DNA of 64,000 bases from an uncultured Gammaproteobacteria bacterium (GCA_947259885.1 CAMYNW010000029.1:1-64000); one strand, 5' to 3'. Positions 8,285-20,770 are shown, counted from the stretch's first letter. Translations and numbers: made by a program. The notes: generated from the sequence alone by a model not told the origin.

Positions 8285-8584
8285 CCAGTCTTAAAGGCAA
8301 AAATATACGTCTGACGCCCGGTTAAAATCCTTATCAGAAAGACTACTGTATCGCTGGAGCAAGGTATGCACCTTATGTGCTGGCCAGATCTTTATGTGTT
8401 AGATAAGTGCTTCAATTGGTACCCCGTGAGAAAGAGTCTGCGTAAAAAAGTCATCGCCTCAAATCCATCTAAATTTGCAAGGACTTCTCTTAATCGAGCC
8501 GGGAACTAACTAATATCAATGGAATCGCAGTAATTATGTTTTAGCATGTGCTATTGTAACTCTCTTAGATATACTGTTTATCAA
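8285..8584. other. Intergenic stretch, no gene seen
   Basis: This 300-base gap separates the divergent GNAT and Hydin-like genes. I see no open frame with family content and no strong hairpin. It must carry the promoters of both genes. Confidence 0.5.
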
Positions 8585-8983
8585 ATGAAAAGATCTTCTA
8601 CGGCAATACTGATACTGGTTTTATTTATCCTTAGTCCTGTCTTCGCCCAGGAGACAAATACCGCCGTTGAATACTCGCGTTCAGAGATTAACTTTGGCTC
8701 AAGGATTGTCGGTGCGTGCACTCCGGGGAGAAAAGTCAAAGCCAAGAATGTTTCTGACGTCGATATTAATAACCCGCAGTTTACTATCGAGGGCGCAAAG
8801 GAGTTTTCCATTCAAAATACGTTTAAGAAGTGCCCTGATCCACTCAAGCCGGGACAAGTCTGCAGCATATACATTGACTTTTGTCCACAGCTATATCTCA
8901 AGTATGAAGCTACTCTTATCTTCTCTGGCAGTGCAAAAACGATTCCAATGGCAGGGATGGGGAATGCGGGTGGTGTGCGCTAA
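8585..8983 (+). CDS. Secreted protein with a Hydin/ASPM-type Ig-like domain
   Basis: The start at 8585 opens straight into a signal peptide (MKRSSTAILILVLFILSPVFAQ). The mature part, about 110 residues, is a single domain of the 'choice-of-anchor D' / ASPM-SPD-2-Hydin kind: INFGSRIVG, VKAKNVSDVDI, then LKPGQVCSIYIDFCPQ and YEATLIFSG. Such domains form beta-sandwich modules in surface or periplasmic proteins. Four Cys in the mature part suggest disulfides. No enzymatic role is visible, and the neighbours do not help. Confidence 0.72.
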   Translation: MKRSSTAILILVLFILSPVFAQETNTAVEYSRSEINFGSRIVGACTPGRKVKAKNVSDVDINNPQFTIEGAKEFSIQNTFKKCPDPLKPGQVCSIYIDFCPQLYLKYEATLIFSGSAKTIPMAGMGNAGGVR

Positions 8984-9005
8984 CAATCGACTTAGGCGTT
9001 TCTTT

Positions 9006-10358
9006 TCAGCTGCCAAGTACCTCTACCACTGAATCATGCACCACTTCCACCATTGTATCCAGAGTTGACTGATCGGTGGTTAGAGGAGGTGCGCTGCAGA
9101 TGACTTCGCTACGTACACGAGTATAGAGACCTCTTTCGAGCATGGCCTTTGTCAGCTTTGCGCCCAGTCCAAATTCCGGCTCGAACCATTCTTTTGTACT
9201 TTTGTCTTTGACGATCTCTATACCATGCATCATCCCTTTGCCACGTATATTCCCGACATGAGGGTGATTGCCAAGTGCGTCTTTGTATTGTTGCAACATG
9301 GCCTCTCCTTTAGTTGCCGCCTGGCCAGGCAGATCTTCTTTTTCAACGATATCTAGGGTAGCCAATGCCACGGCACAGGTCGTTGGATGGCCACTGTAGG
9401 TATACGCATGCATCCAGGGCTTATCGCTCGAGCGGATTGTTTCGGAAATCTCGTCATTGATCCCGATCCCTCCAAGTGGTAACGCGCCGGAGGTAATGGA
9501 CTTGGCGAACTGCATCAGGTCCGGTTCGACCCCATAGTGTTCCAGGCCAAACATCCTGCCGGTACGACCAAATCCTGTAATGACCTCGTCGGAGACCAGA
9601 AGCACCTCGTACTGGTCGCAGATTTCCCTGATCCGCGCGAAGTAGTCATCCTGAGCCACGATCACACCGCCAGCGCCCTGGACCGGCTCCGCAATGAACA
9701 TTGCAACGGTCTCAGGACCCTGCTTAAGAATTTCTTTCTCTAGCTCATTGGCAGCAGCAACTCCCTGGGATGAGCCGTCTTCCGGCATCGGATAGTGATA
9801 GGGATCGGGAGTGGGAATATGGCTGAAACCAGGAATCATTGGTTCAAACATCGGCCAGTATCCCTTAATGCCGGTCGCGCACATCGCGGCAAAAGTTACA
9901 CCATGGTAGCCCCATATGCGGCTGATTACCTTGGTTTTCTCCGGTTTACCCTTAACCTTCCAATAGTAACGCGCCAGCTTGAAATTGCTGTCGGTACTCT
10001 CTCCGCCTCCGGAGGTGAAGTAGAAATTATTGATCGAAGGGTAGGTGATTGTCGACAGGCGTTCCGCTAATTCTATTGCAGGCCGGTTACTGCCTCCAGC
10101 ATAGCTGGAAGCAAACGCCAGTTCGTTCATTTGTTTGTAGGCAGCTTGCGCCAGCTCTTTACGACTATGACCAGCACTAACGTTCCACAGCGATGACAAT
10201 CCGTCGATAATGCGATTGCCATCGGCATCAACGAGATAGGAGCCCTCACTTTTGACCCACACCCTGCCAGCACTATGCCCGGCAGTATGGTGTAAGGGAT
10301 GAATCATATGCTGGTGATCTTTCTCAAGCAGAGCAGCATTACTAAGGGGAGCATTCAT
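9006..10358 (-). CDS. Class III PLP aminotransferase (omega-aminotransferase type)
   Basis: A protein of 450 residues. The ATG at 10358 is chosen because AGGTGA lies five bases before it; a GTG three codons earlier is the other option. The fold markers are clear: WNVSAGHSRKELAQAA, TSGGGESTDSNFKLARYYW, RIWGYHGVTFAAMCATG, LLVSDEVITGFGRTGRMFG with the PLP-pairing Asp, and QFAKSITSGALPLGG with the Schiff-base Lys. It belongs with beta-alanine/putrescine/taurine-type transaminases, which move an amino group from an omega-amine to pyruvate or 2-oxoglutarate. The exact substrate is not readable, and no degradation operon surrounds it. Confidence 0.9.
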   Translation of the reverse strand: MNAPLSNAALLEKDHQHMIHPLHHTAGHSAGRVWVKSEGSYLVDADGNRIIDGLSSLWNVSAGHSRKELAQAAYKQMNELAFASSYAGGSNRPAIELAERLSTITYPSINNFYFTSGGGESTDSNFKLARYYWKVKGKPEKTKVISRIWGYHGVTFAAMCATGIKGYWPMFEPMIPGFSHIPTPDPYHYPMPEDGSSQGVAAANELEKEILKQGPETVAMFIAEPVQGAGGVIVAQDDYFARIREICDQYEVLLVSDEVITGFGRTGRMFGLEHYGVEPDLMQFAKSITSGALPLGGIGINDEISETIRSSDKPWMHAYTYSGHPTTCAVALATLDIVEKEDLPGQAATKGEAMLQQYKDALGNHPHVGNIRGKGMMHGIEIVKDKSTKEWFEPEFGLGAKLTKAMLERGLYTRVRSEVICSAPPLTTDQSTLDTMVEVVHDSVVEVLGS

Positions 10359-10540
10359 GGTAGTCACCTAAAATTAGTTCTCTGGCGCTTTTTTCATGTC
10401 CATACCATGGAAGGTGGGGTCATGACTGTAACCCTAAATTATCGCCGTGGGATTGTGAAGGTGCAACCAGTATTCTTGCCCTGTAACGACGGAAACAGGG
10501 TAGGCCCTATCAATTTTGGCTGCAGCCCTGGCTATGGCGA

Positions 10541-11044
10541 CTACATCAAAGTAGGTTCGTCTTTAGGAGCGATCTTTACAGCATTTACGGAGTCAGTCAT
10601 CCAGCAATCCATGTAAGGCTCTTGTGCTTGCAGGCTTAGCATAAACAAATACACCATTCTTGATCCATCCGGTGTTTCGATCATCACCGGCACCCTGGCC
10701 TGATTCTCCCGAATTTCCGCCTGGCCAACCTCTAGTAAGGTGTGATTGAGCATCGGCTTGTAAGCTGGATTGGAGAATAAATTCGTGAATCGGGATAAAG
10801 GTCCGGTACTGGTTTTGTTGGACGGAGACGCAAACCTAAAAGTCAGTTCGATTCCGGCGTCGTCGAAGGGCTGGTCATTTTTCCCCAATGCCCGCATCTG
10901 AATGCCGACTACTTCATCAGGCAGGTACTCCGGGTTTGGTTGTATTTCTGGCAGAAACTGATCTGCAATGGCGCCATGCATTGCTATGAGCAAAAGCGAG
11001 GCAAGGGAGGCTAGCCTTAACGATTTTCTAGTAATCGGAGTCAT
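10541..11044 (-). CDS. Exported DUF4864-like protein
   Basis: A 167-residue protein with an N-terminal signal peptide (LRLASLASLLLIAMHGAIA). The mature part has the layout of DUF4864: an opening helix (DEVVGIQMRALGKND), FRFASPSNK, a middle LSRFTNLFSNPAYKPML and a C-terminal strand pair with VPVMIETPDGSRMVYLFMLS and ending in YMDCWMTDSVNAV. The family has a cystatin/NTF2-like fold and no known function. Family assignment is by pattern only. Confidence 0.6.
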   Translation of the reverse strand: MTPITRKSLRLASLASLLLIAMHGAIADQFLPEIQPNPEYLPDEVVGIQMRALGKNDQPFDDAGIELTFRFASPSNKTSTGPLSRFTNLFSNPAYKPMLNHTLLEVGQAEIRENQARVPVMIETPDGSRMVYLFMLSLQAQEPYMDCWMTDSVNAVKIAPKDEPTLM

Positions 11045-11187
11045 CTTTTCACGGCTTTATAGGGATTAATACTTCCAATAGTGGCGGAAATACACTCAAA
11101 TTATTGTGAAGTAAGGCCCCTGGTGGAACAAAAGCGCGTGGCGCTTAGTTTTCTTCTCTAGATTGGTGACATCGCGCTTTGGCGGAA

Positions 11188-13491
11188 TTACATATCATTG
11201 TCAAAATCTATCTTGTCCCGTTTCTGCGCATCCGCAGATTCCACAGTCCCTGCAGCCGCCCCTGCTTTGGTTAGCGTGTCCTTTATAATACCTGACTTAT
11301 CAGGTAACTCATTCAGGGTCTGCTCGTCTGGTAGCCGAACTCTAACTTCACGGTGGGCAAAGAAAATTCCTGCCTCTGCGAGTGCGTCTCTAACCCGGCT
11401 ATACGCTTCACGCCTGATCACCCACTGTTCACCGGGCTTGGTGGTGAATTTCATGCGTACAATGAGCGCTGATTCTTCAACTCGCATCACACCTTGAGAC
11501 TTAAGCGGTAGAATAAAACTAGGCCCTAGTTCTGGGTCCTCAAGCATCGATTGCCCGACCTTTTTGATAATTTTCCGAACCTGTTCGATATCTGCATCGT
11601 ATGACAGCCTGAGCTCCAGCTTCATGGTGATCCAATCCCGACTTAGGTTTTTTACGGTTTTGATTTCGCCATAAGGGATGGTCTGCACTGCGCCCAAGTG
11701 ATGACGAAGCTGCATTGAACGAAGTGAGATTTTCTCAACTGTACCTCGAAGATTTTCTATCTCAATGTACTCACTCTTTCGAAACGCATCATCGATCAGA
11801 AAGAAAATACCGCTCAAAACATCTTGCACCAGCTTTTGTGCGCCGAAACCGATAGCGATGCCAACTACACCAGCACCTGCAAGTAGAGGCGTGATTGCGA
11901 CGCCCAAAGAGTGGAGCACCGAGAGTAAAACGAAGGTTACCAGTACCACGGTTAGCAGCGTACGCATAAGAGGCAATAGTGTTTCAGCCCGGGTGGCGCC
12001 AGCCCCGCCACCCTCTCCTTCCAGTGAAGCGAGTGCGTCAGTTTCTTCAGGTAGCTTGCGTTCTATTAGAGCATTGAATAATTCCCACACTACATAGGTA
12101 ATAGTAGCGATTGCCAGGAGATTGATGCCTTGAGCAAGGAACTTGTTTGTAAAACTGCTTTGCATGAGTGCGCCAGGCGTTAGACCCCATGCTAGGCTAA
12201 ACATATATACGGCAACAGCAATCATCAGCAAGCGAAAACCATTAAGTGTGATTTGCACAAAACGGCCAGATCGCATTTCATAGGTCGGACTTTGCAGCCA
12301 ATCTATATTGACCACGTTCTTTACCAAGCCATAGAACATTCTATCGGCGACGAAAAATGCCAGGGTAATCCACCAGCTAATACTGATATATCCCGCCTCT
12401 TCCCATGAACCCAAAAATGCTTTGTAGAGCCACATCATCCACAGCGATAGTAACCAGGCGGTAAACACGAATGGCCACGCGGTGAACAGAAATTCGCGGG
12501 CCAAACTTTTCTGCTTATCGTCCTTAGAAACAATAAACATTCCTGTGATTTTCTTCCGCATCACCCATATTCTACTTAATATGATCAGATTCAGAGATAG
12601 CGTGTAGGGGATCAATAGTCCGTTTAGCTGCGCTTCGCTCATGCCGGCCTGAGTCAGGTAAACAAAAAAAGCGTCGCCAAACTCTATGATAAAAAAGAAA
12701 ACAGTAAACCAACGATGAAGCTGTCCGGAGGAGTTGTCATCCAGTGGAATTGGTCTTAGGGTAGGTCGCTTGGGCGAAAATATGTTACGCAAAAGAATCA
12801 TCCACAACCGCAACATAACCAGGGCCGCCACCAGCTCTGTAAATAACAGTTCGAAATAAGGATTATCGTTACGAAAATATATGGCAGCACCATATGTCAC
12901 AAGTGCAAGCACGGCCACACCTATAAGCTGTATCAGTGCCCGTGTGAGAATGAACTTATATTTAAGTAAAGAGGTCCTTTCCTGACTTTCGACATACAGA
13001 TATAGCCGATTGAGTAATTTACGAGTAGTAAACTGCTCTGCAAGCAGCCCGATAACGAAGCTTACAAATATGGTGATAAATACCTTGAACCCGGTCCAGC
13101 CAATATCAGGACTGGCGCTGCGTCCCATGACGTAGGCGAAATCCTGCGGGTAGTCAGGGAATTTTCTAACCAATCGGGCAATTTTCTGGCCAAGCAAACT
13201 GGTTCGAGTCTGCTGCCAGTCATCGATTAGATCCTGGTCGTAGGAAATATCTGCATTAGTGTCCGTGGGCTCTCTAAGTTCCTGAGGCGTATCTTCTGAC
13301 AACAGCTCGCTAAGCATATCGCGCAGCTCAGCGCGAGAGATATTCGAGTCTTGTGACTGCTGTTCAACCTGACCGTAGTCCTGCGCGAAATTTGGCATCA
13401 CTGCGAATAAAACCGTCAGGACGCTCAGCAGCACTATACCGTTTCTGCAGATAGAGCTTAGGGTGGGGCTAATCTTATTATCGCTATTCAA
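11188..13491 (-). CDS. Large MscS-family mechanosensitive channel
   Basis: A 767-residue inner-membrane protein. It begins with a signal-like segment, has a periplasmic part of about 90 residues and then many membrane helices (about 130-520). The pore helix and upper beta domain are seen in LLAGAGVVGIAIGFGAQKLV, then FFLIDDAFRKSEYIEI and TIPYGEIKTVKNLSRDW. The Gly/Ala-rich pore helix is typical of MscS. Channels of this type open under membrane tension and release solutes after osmotic downshock. The C-terminus ends in a charged tail. The start is a TTG with no strong ribosome site, so the N-terminus is less certain. Confidence 0.93.
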   Translation of the reverse strand: MNSDNKISPTLSSICRNGIVLLSVLTVLFAVMPNFAQDYGQVEQQSQDSNISRAELRDMLSELLSEDTPQELREPTDTNADISYDQDLIDDWQQTRTSLLGQKIARLVRKFPDYPQDFAYVMGRSASPDIGWTGFKVFITIFVSFVIGLLAEQFTTRKLLNRLYLYVESQERTSLLKYKFILTRALIQLIGVAVLALVTYGAAIYFRNDNPYFELLFTELVAALVMLRLWMILLRNIFSPKRPTLRPIPLDDNSSGQLHRWFTVFFFIIEFGDAFFVYLTQAGMSEAQLNGLLIPYTLSLNLIILSRIWVMRKKITGMFIVSKDDKQKSLAREFLFTAWPFVFTAWLLSLWMMWLYKAFLGSWEEAGYISISWWITLAFFVADRMFYGLVKNVVNIDWLQSPTYEMRSGRFVQITLNGFRLLMIAVAVYMFSLAWGLTPGALMQSSFTNKFLAQGINLLAIATITYVVWELFNALIERKLPEETDALASLEGEGGGAGATRAETLLPLMRTLLTVVLVTFVLLSVLHSLGVAITPLLAGAGVVGIAIGFGAQKLVQDVLSGIFFLIDDAFRKSEYIEIENLRGTVEKISLRSMQLRHHLGAVQTIPYGEIKTVKNLSRDWITMKLELRLSYDADIEQVRKIIKKVGQSMLEDPELGPSFILPLKSQGVMRVEESALIVRMKFTTKPGEQWVIRREAYSRVRDALAEAGIFFAHREVRVRLPDEQTLNELPDKSGIIKDTLTKAGAAAGTVESADAQKRDKIDFDNDM

Positions 13492-13665
13492 ACTATATTG
13501 CTGTCTTGAGCCATATACAGACTGGGAAAATGTCAGTTTAATTGCCTTTTCTAAGGAATACTACACTCTACTTGGTATTCTCGATTAGAGATGACCTGTG
13601 GCTGATCGAGCTCCTTTGTACGCAAGATAAAATTGTGCAATGTGGAAACAGGCGCTTGAGATACT

Positions 13666-14571
13666 TTACTTCTCACACTGCTCGCTGACATCGGGCTCGG
13701 GGTATGTCCAGGGAATGGACCCCTGAGTGAGTTTGCCTGTTTCTGATAGATAGTTTATCGATCCTAAAATCGACAGTTCGGCGCCGCCGTTCAACGCCTT
13801 TGGTAATTCCGGATAGATGCGCTGACGAAGTTGCGGCAGAGTTTGTAGTCCATCACCAAGCGCAGCCTCAACTTGCAGAACACGCTCGAGTCGATGTGTC
13901 CGTACTTGTTTAATATATTTGCTAGGGTCAGTAATGGGTGCGCCGTGGGTTGGGTAGAAAACCGATTCCGAATGCTTTTCAAGCTTATCGAGGCTGGTGA
14001 GATAGTCCCTGACGCTTCCGTCAGGAGGCATGATAACCGTGGTCGCCCAGGCCATCAGATGGTCTCCACAGAATAATACTTGGTTGGATTTCATACTGAA
14101 ACAAAGATGATTAGAACAATGGCCCGGTGTATGAATTGCTTCTAATTCCCAGCCCAGACCCGTGACTCGTTCACCATCTTCCAGCTCAAAGTCGGGCTCA
14201 AACTCTCGATCTACACCGCCTTCGAGAGCGCCCGCAGTATGTTTTGAGTGGGCGTTGAAGGCGAATATTGGAGCACCGGTTTGGTGCTTTAATAGTCTGG
14301 ATGCAGGGGAATGGTCAATGTGAGTATGAGTAACCAGAATTTGGCTGACCTTCTCTTCTTGCAATCCCTCAACAATCGCGTCGACATGCTCGGGCAGCAT
14401 CGGGCCAGGATCAAGCACGCACACTTCGTCGTTACCAATTATGTATGTACTGGTACCCGGACCGGTGAACGGTCCGGGGTTCCGCGCAACTATTCGGCGT
14501 ATGTTTGGTGCAACTTTGGTGATCACACCATACTCGAAATCGAACTCATGATTGAATTTAATTTCTGACAA
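13666..14571 (-). CDS. MBL-fold metallo-hydrolase
   Basis: The zinc motif THTHIDHSPASRLL (HxHxDH) and later metal ligands in TPGHCSNHLCFS and FCGDHLMAW mark a metallo-beta-lactamase fold hydrolase of the RNase Z/glyoxalase II-like LACTB2 type. A C-terminal winged-helix-like region (LPQLRQRIYPELPKAL ... YLSETGKL) supports LACTB2 kinship. The start is uncertain: I use a TTG at 14571 overlapping the pyrD stop by 14 bases, because the longer frame to 14637 only reads antisense-frame pyrD DNA. It is the last gene of the mnmA-purB-RluF-pyrD set and may be co-transcribed with it. The substrate is unknown. Confidence 0.87.
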   Translation of the reverse strand: MSEIKFNHEFDFEYGVITKVAPNIRRIVARNPGPFTGPGTSTYIIGNDEVCVLDPGPMLPEHVDAIVEGLQEEKVSQILVTHTHIDHSPASRLLKHQTGAPIFAFNAHSKHTAGALEGGVDREFEPDFELEDGERVTGLGWELEAIHTPGHCSNHLCFSMKSNQVLFCGDHLMAWATTVIMPPDGSVRDYLTSLDKLEKHSESVFYPTHGAPITDPSKYIKQVRTHRLERVLQVEAALGDGLQTLPQLRQRIYPELPKALNGGAELSILGSINYLSETGKLTQGSIPWTYPEPDVSEQCEK

Positions 14572-15649
14572 TTTGCTGGCGCAGAGTGGAAACGAAATGA
14601 CCAAAATCATTACTTCCGCAGCGTTCGGATAAGTCAAAGACTATCTCTTTTATCAGTTTAGGCCCCTTATAGATAAAGCCAGTATAAAGTTGCACCAGAT
14701 CCGCGCCGGCCTCAAACTTTTCGATAGCGGCAGAGGCGGAATCGATTCCACCTATACCAATAATTGGGATTTCTCCCTGTAGGTTTTTATACAGCAACTT
14801 CAACACGATGGTCGACATGTCGCGCACAGGTGGACCGCTGAGTCCACCATCTTCGTGCGCGTTGCGGTGTCCGCTCACCGCATCCCGTGAGACCGTTGTG
14901 TTGGTCGCGGCCACACCGTCGAGTCTGTGCTTGCGCAATTGTGCAGCGATGACATTTACCTGGTTATTATCCAGGTCCGGGGCGATCTTGAGTACCAGTG
15001 GAACATGACGCCCATACTGATCACAAAGTTCCTGGCGGCGACGGTTGAGTGGCTCCAGCAGGCTGTCGAGTGCGTCATTTTGCTGTAAGTTTCTCAAGTT
15101 GCTGGTATTGGGGGAAGAGATATTAATCGTGATGTAGTCCGCATGTGAATACACCGCGTCTAGGCATGTTAAGTAGTCTGCAGGGGCCTGGTCTACAGGG
15201 GTTGATGCATTCTTACCGATGTTGATGCCCTTGATAATGCCCGGACTGGTTCGATTTATGTTGTTGAGAAATCTATCTAGCCCGATACTGTTGAACCCCA
15301 TACGATTGATAATCGCTTGATGTTCGATTAGACGAAACATGCGGGGCTTGGGATTCCCAGGCTGGGGTAGCGGTGTTACAGTGCCGAGTTCAACCCAACC
15401 AAAACCAAGCGCTGATAAAGCATTGGCACAATTTCCCTGTTTGTCCAGGCCCGCAGCGAGACCTACAGGATTTGGAAAATCGAGTCCCATTATTCGCAAG
15501 GGCAATGAAGGCACAGTTGCTCCAAACTGCTTGGCAAGTAGATCGTTGGCAGACCTGTGGCGTGATATCTTTGCCAGTGAACCGAGTACCAGGTTGTGGC
15601 TGGCCTCCGGATTCATGCAGAAAAGCAACGGTCGGATCAGCGAATACAT
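14558..15649 (-). CDS. pyrD: Dihydroorotate dehydrogenase (quinone), class 2
   Basis: A 363-residue enzyme of pyrimidine synthesis that oxidises dihydroorotate to orotate with FMN and passes electrons to quinone at the inner membrane. The N-terminal helix region (MYSLIRPLLFCMNPEASHNL) is the class 2 membrane-contact part. FPNPVGLAAGLDK, YITINISSPNTSNLR, LVLKIAPDLD and IPIIGIGGIDSASAAIEK are the core FMN and substrate motifs; the catalytic Ser lies in the NISSPNT loop. Length fits the family. It follows the RluF-like gene by 24 bases in the same direction. Confidence 0.97.
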   Translation of the reverse strand: MYSLIRPLLFCMNPEASHNLVLGSLAKISRHRSANDLLAKQFGATVPSLPLRIMGLDFPNPVGLAAGLDKQGNCANALSALGFGWVELGTVTPLPQPGNPKPRMFRLIEHQAIINRMGFNSIGLDRFLNNINRTSPGIIKGINIGKNASTPVDQAPADYLTCLDAVYSHADYITINISSPNTSNLRNLQQNDALDSLLEPLNRRRQELCDQYGRHVPLVLKIAPDLDNNQVNVIAAQLRKHRLDGVAATNTTVSRDAVSGHRNAHEDGGLSGPPVRDMSTIVLKLLYKNLQGEIPIIGIGGIDSASAAIEKFEAGADLVQLYTGFIYKGPKLIKEIVFDLSERCGSNDFGHFVSTLRQQIVRN

Positions 15650-15673
15650 CTCACACTCTGCAGTCTGTGTGTT

Positions 15674-17814
<2,141 letters not shown>

Positions 17815-17842
17815 TCACACTTAGCACTCTGACCTTGGTGGA

Positions 17843-18913
17843 TCAGTCCTGGGCTGAACGAATAATTCCACCACCTATACACACATCGTCGTTATAGAAA
17901 ACGATAGATTGTCCAGGCGTCACAGCCCATTGAGGATCATCGAAGACGATGCGAGAGAAGTTTGGCCCGATCATGGATATGACACACTTTTGATCCTGCT
18001 GGCGATAGCGCACTTTTGCGCGGCAGATGGTCGGTAGTACTGGCGGCAAACCTGTAATCCAGTGCATATTCTCAGCCAGAACCACTTTGTGCATTAATGC
18101 AGGATGGTCATGACCCTGCACCACGTATACAATGTTCCGCTGCACATCTTTCTGTGCCACGTACCAGGCTTCACCATCACCGCCTATGCCAAGCCCTTGT
18201 CTCTGGCCAATGGTATAGTAGTAACAACCCTGATGTTCGCCCAGCACATCACCGTCCAGAGTTTTTATCTGGCCTTTATTTGCGGGAAGAAACCTGCTCA
18301 GGAAATCATCGAAACGACGTTCACCTATAAAACAAATTCCGGTGCTATCTTTCTTATTGTGCACCGGCAGACCCAATTCCCTGGCCATGGCTCGAACACG
18401 ATCTTTTTGTAGCTCACCAACCGGGAAACTCGCATAGCGTAGAGCATCCTGACCCAATGTGTGCAAGAAATAGCTCTGGTCTTTATTTCCATCCCGCCCC
18501 TTACGCAGCAGGTAGTGTCGATCTCGACGCTGCAGCCTGGCATAGTGTCCGGTAGCGATATAGTCCGCGCCGAGATCAAGCGCCCAGCGTAAAAATTCCT
18601 TGAATTTGATTTCCTTATTACACACTACGTCGGGATTTGGCGTGCGTCCCTGGCGGTACTCACTTAAAAACATCTGAAACACGTTGTTCCAGTATTCGTG
18701 CGAAAAGTTGACGGTGCGCAGCTCGATGTCCAGTGTCTTGCACACGTCCTGTGCATCAGCCAGATCCTCCGCTGCGGAGCAATACTCCTCGGTGTCGTCT
18801 TCTTCCCAATTTTTCATGAATAAGCCGGTCACGTGGTGACCCTGCTCAATCAATCTGGCTGCGGCGACCGAAGAATCAACGCCCCCGGACATCCCGACAA
18901 TTATTCTGTCCAA
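17843..18913 (-). CDS. mnmA: tRNA-specific 2-thiouridylase
   Basis: A 356-residue enzyme that puts sulfur on U34 of Lys, Glu and Gln tRNAs with ATP and a persulfide relay. The PP-loop is [13 protein letters not shown]; the two catalytic cysteines lie in [12 protein letters not shown] and [13 protein letters not shown]; the tRNA-binding GHYARLQR and [10 protein letters not shown] are present. I choose a TTG start at 18913 because AAGGGG lies seven bases before it and the length then matches the family; the frame extends without homology to 18967. It probably leads the purB-RluF-pyrD set. Confidence 0.95.
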   Translation of the reverse strand: MDRIIVGMSGGVDSSVAAARLIEQGHHVTGLFMKNWEEDDTEEYCSAAEDLADAQDVCKTLDIELRTVNFSHEYWNNVFQMFLSEYRQGRTPNPDVVCNKEIKFKEFLRWALDLGADYIATGHYARLQRRDRHYLLRKGRDGNKDQSYFLHTLGQDALRYASFPVGELQKDRVRAMARELGLPVHNKKDSTGICFIGERRFDDFLSRFLPANKGQIKTLDGDVLGEHQGCYYYTIGQRQGLGIGGDGEAWYVAQKDVQRNIVYVVQGHDHPALMHKVVLAENMHWITGLPPVLPTICRAKVRYRQQDQKCVISMIGPNFSRIVFDDPQWAVTPGQSIVFYNDDVCIGGGIIRSAQD

Positions 18914-18939
18914 CTTCTTACCCCTTGGTGTAAACCTTA

Positions 18940-19662
18940 TTATTCTCCGCGCAGCAGGCGGTGCCAAAATGACCGTTTAATCTCCTTGCTGTCATCATCC
19001 GGCCGGTTATCGACTACTGCGCTGAGCATAGTAATGTCTTCCCATGATGGGCTGTCCTGCACAACAGGAAGGTATCCGTTTGGTTGAAACCATGAATCCA
19101 CAACATATCGATCACCTGTTTCAATTTCCTGAATCTGACCAGCCCAGTGCCGGTCGAAAATAGAGCGACGGAAAGCTTCTTCGATTACGACATGGTGTTT
19201 GAAAAAACCATTTGCTTCAAATAGTTTCATGTAAATAGTGGTGTTGACCGACTCATCAATGCAATCCAATTGGCCTGTTTCGCGATTATCGATATCTTTC
19301 ACTTTATCAAATTCGAGATCCACGGAGGTCGGTGTATGTCGGCCAATTAATACCTCCATCCAACCTACGGCACGACGGATCTGATCTCGCTCTTGCACCG
19401 GAGTCTGCGCAGGTGGATCAAACCACCCGGCAACAGATTGCCATTCTGACACCGGAAGTTTGACCACTGCTTTAGACGCGCACCGGAAGTCGTAGCATAC
19501 GGGAATCGCATTGAAGGAAATATTGCTTGGAATGACAACACCGTGATCCCGACCCAGGACCCGGCCATGATCTTGGTCTTGGTCTTGGTCTTGGGCCAGG
19601 GCTATTGAGCCAGCGGCAAGCAGAAAACCAGCGGTCAATACGCTTTTCAAAAGAGTCCTCAT
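18940..19662 (-). CDS. Exported protein of unknown function
   Basis: A 240-residue protein with a clear signal peptide ([24 protein letters not shown]). Right after the cleavage site is a QDQDQDQDH stretch from a hexanucleotide repeat. The mature part has a Cys pair (CYDFRCASK), [55 protein letters not shown] and a C-terminal [13 protein letters not shown] do not recognise a named family. It ends 26 bases before the chosen mnmA start and runs in the same direction, so the two may share a transcript. Confidence 0.75.
   Translation of the reverse strand: MRTLLKSVLTAGFLLAAGSIALAQDQDQDQDHGRVLGRDHGVVIPSNISFNAIPVCYDFRCASKAVVKLPVSEWQSVAGWFDPPAQTPVQERDQIRRAVGWMEVLIGRHTPTSVDLEFDKVKDIDNRETGQLDCIDESVNTTIYMKLFEANGFFKHHVVIEEAFRRSIFDRHWAGQIQEIETGDRYVVDSWFQPNGYLPVVQDSPSWEDITMLSAVVDNRPDDDSKEIKRSFWHRLLRGE
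19571..19594. repeat. Four hexanucleotide tandem repeats
   Basis: Four copies of tcttgg on the plus strand encode the alternating Gln-Asp stretch just after the signal peptide of the exported protein at 18940-19662. The number of units can change by slippage without breaking the frame. Confidence 0.88.
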
Positions 19663-19730
19663 ATTTATATTATACCAAGAGCAATCCCCTAAAGAGCGAT
19701 AAACCGATATGTGGTGCTCATGGCACTCAA

Positions 19731-20711
19731 TCAGGCTTGTTCGGAAGTCAGGGATTCGGCCTGATTGTGGTTAAGTGTTTGAGTAGAGGCACTGGGCCGA
19801 TGGAAAAATTCAGGCGCGAGCATTTCGATAAATCGCTTTGCCTGAGCCGGGATAAATTTTCCACGGCGTATGACTATGCCATAGCTACGTGACGGGAAGT
19901 ATTCCCGAACTGGAATAGTCGCGATCCTGTCATCTTCTTCCAGGCAAATGTCGGTGACAATAGAAATGCCTATGCCCATTTCCACGTATTTTTTAATCAC
20001 TGCCCACCCTCCTGCCTCGAGCGTAACTTTGTGCGGAATGTTGTACTGCTGGAAAACTGATTTTACCAGTCCCCACGTGCTTAAATATCGCGGAGGCAGG
20101 ATAAGGTCATAGGCGGCGATTTCCTCGAGGGTGACATGATCCTTCCCCGCAAGCGGGTGATCAAGCGGTGTGATCAGCGTGGGGTGAAAGTTAAATACCG
20201 GGTAGTAGCTGACATCATCAGGCATATCCAGCATAGAGCCGACAGCGAAATCAGCTTCATCGGCGCGCAGCATTGCCATACCGTCTGCGCCGGTGACATT
20301 GTGCAGGCGAATGCGCACGCCCGGGTACTTGTCAGCAAACTGCTTGAGAAATTTGGGCAGAATATAAAGTATCGTGGATTCTCCGGCAGCAATATTGAGA
20401 AAGCCACTGTTCAGATCGCCGCAACGTTCAGCAAACGTGTCTCGCAGGGAATCCATACCTTCAACCATGGGCAAGGCAATTTCCAACAGCGCCTGTCCGT
20501 CGGGAGTAAGTCGAATCTTCGGCCCGCGGCGCTCGAATAACATAGTATTCAGCTCCCTTTCCAGGGCTTGTATCTGCAGTGATACTGATGGCTGACTCAG
20601 GTACAGCTGTTCAGCGGCGCGTGAAATGCTGCCAGCCTTGGCGGCAAAACAAAAGGCTCGCAACTGCTTTAGGCGATTTTGCTTATAGTATGACGCGGCT
20701 TTTGGTTTCAT
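19731..20711 (-). CDS. LysR-family transcriptional regulator
   Basis: A 326-residue regulator. The N-terminal helix-turn-helix is RLKQLRAFCFAAKAGSISRA followed by AEQLYLSQPSVSLQIQALE (about 13-50); the effector domain follows from about 105 (GFLNIAAGESTILYILPKFL ... GIGISIVTDICL). The effector half resembles that of the CysB-like group, but the ligand is unknown. LysR proteins often regulate a divergent neighbour, yet both flanking genes point the same way, so no target is suggested by position. Confidence 0.9.
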   Translation of the reverse strand: MKPKAASYYKQNRLKQLRAFCFAAKAGSISRAAEQLYLSQPSVSLQIQALERELNTMLFERRGPKIRLTPDGQALLEIALPMVEGMDSLRDTFAERCGDLNSGFLNIAAGESTILYILPKFLKQFADKYPGVRIRLHNVTGADGMAMLRADEADFAVGSMLDMPDDVSYYPVFNFHPTLITPLDHPLAGKDHVTLEEIAAYDLILPPRYLSTWGLVKSVFQQYNIPHKVTLEAGGWAVIKKYVEMGIGISIVTDICLEEDDRIATIPVREYFPSRSYGIVIRRGKFIPAQAKRFIEMLAPEFFHRPSASTQTLNHNQAESLTSEQA

Positions 20712-20770
20712 CGTTTGCTCTGTTCACGGACTGAATATGGTCACTGGCAAAGGCTGAATGCGATTCTGGT

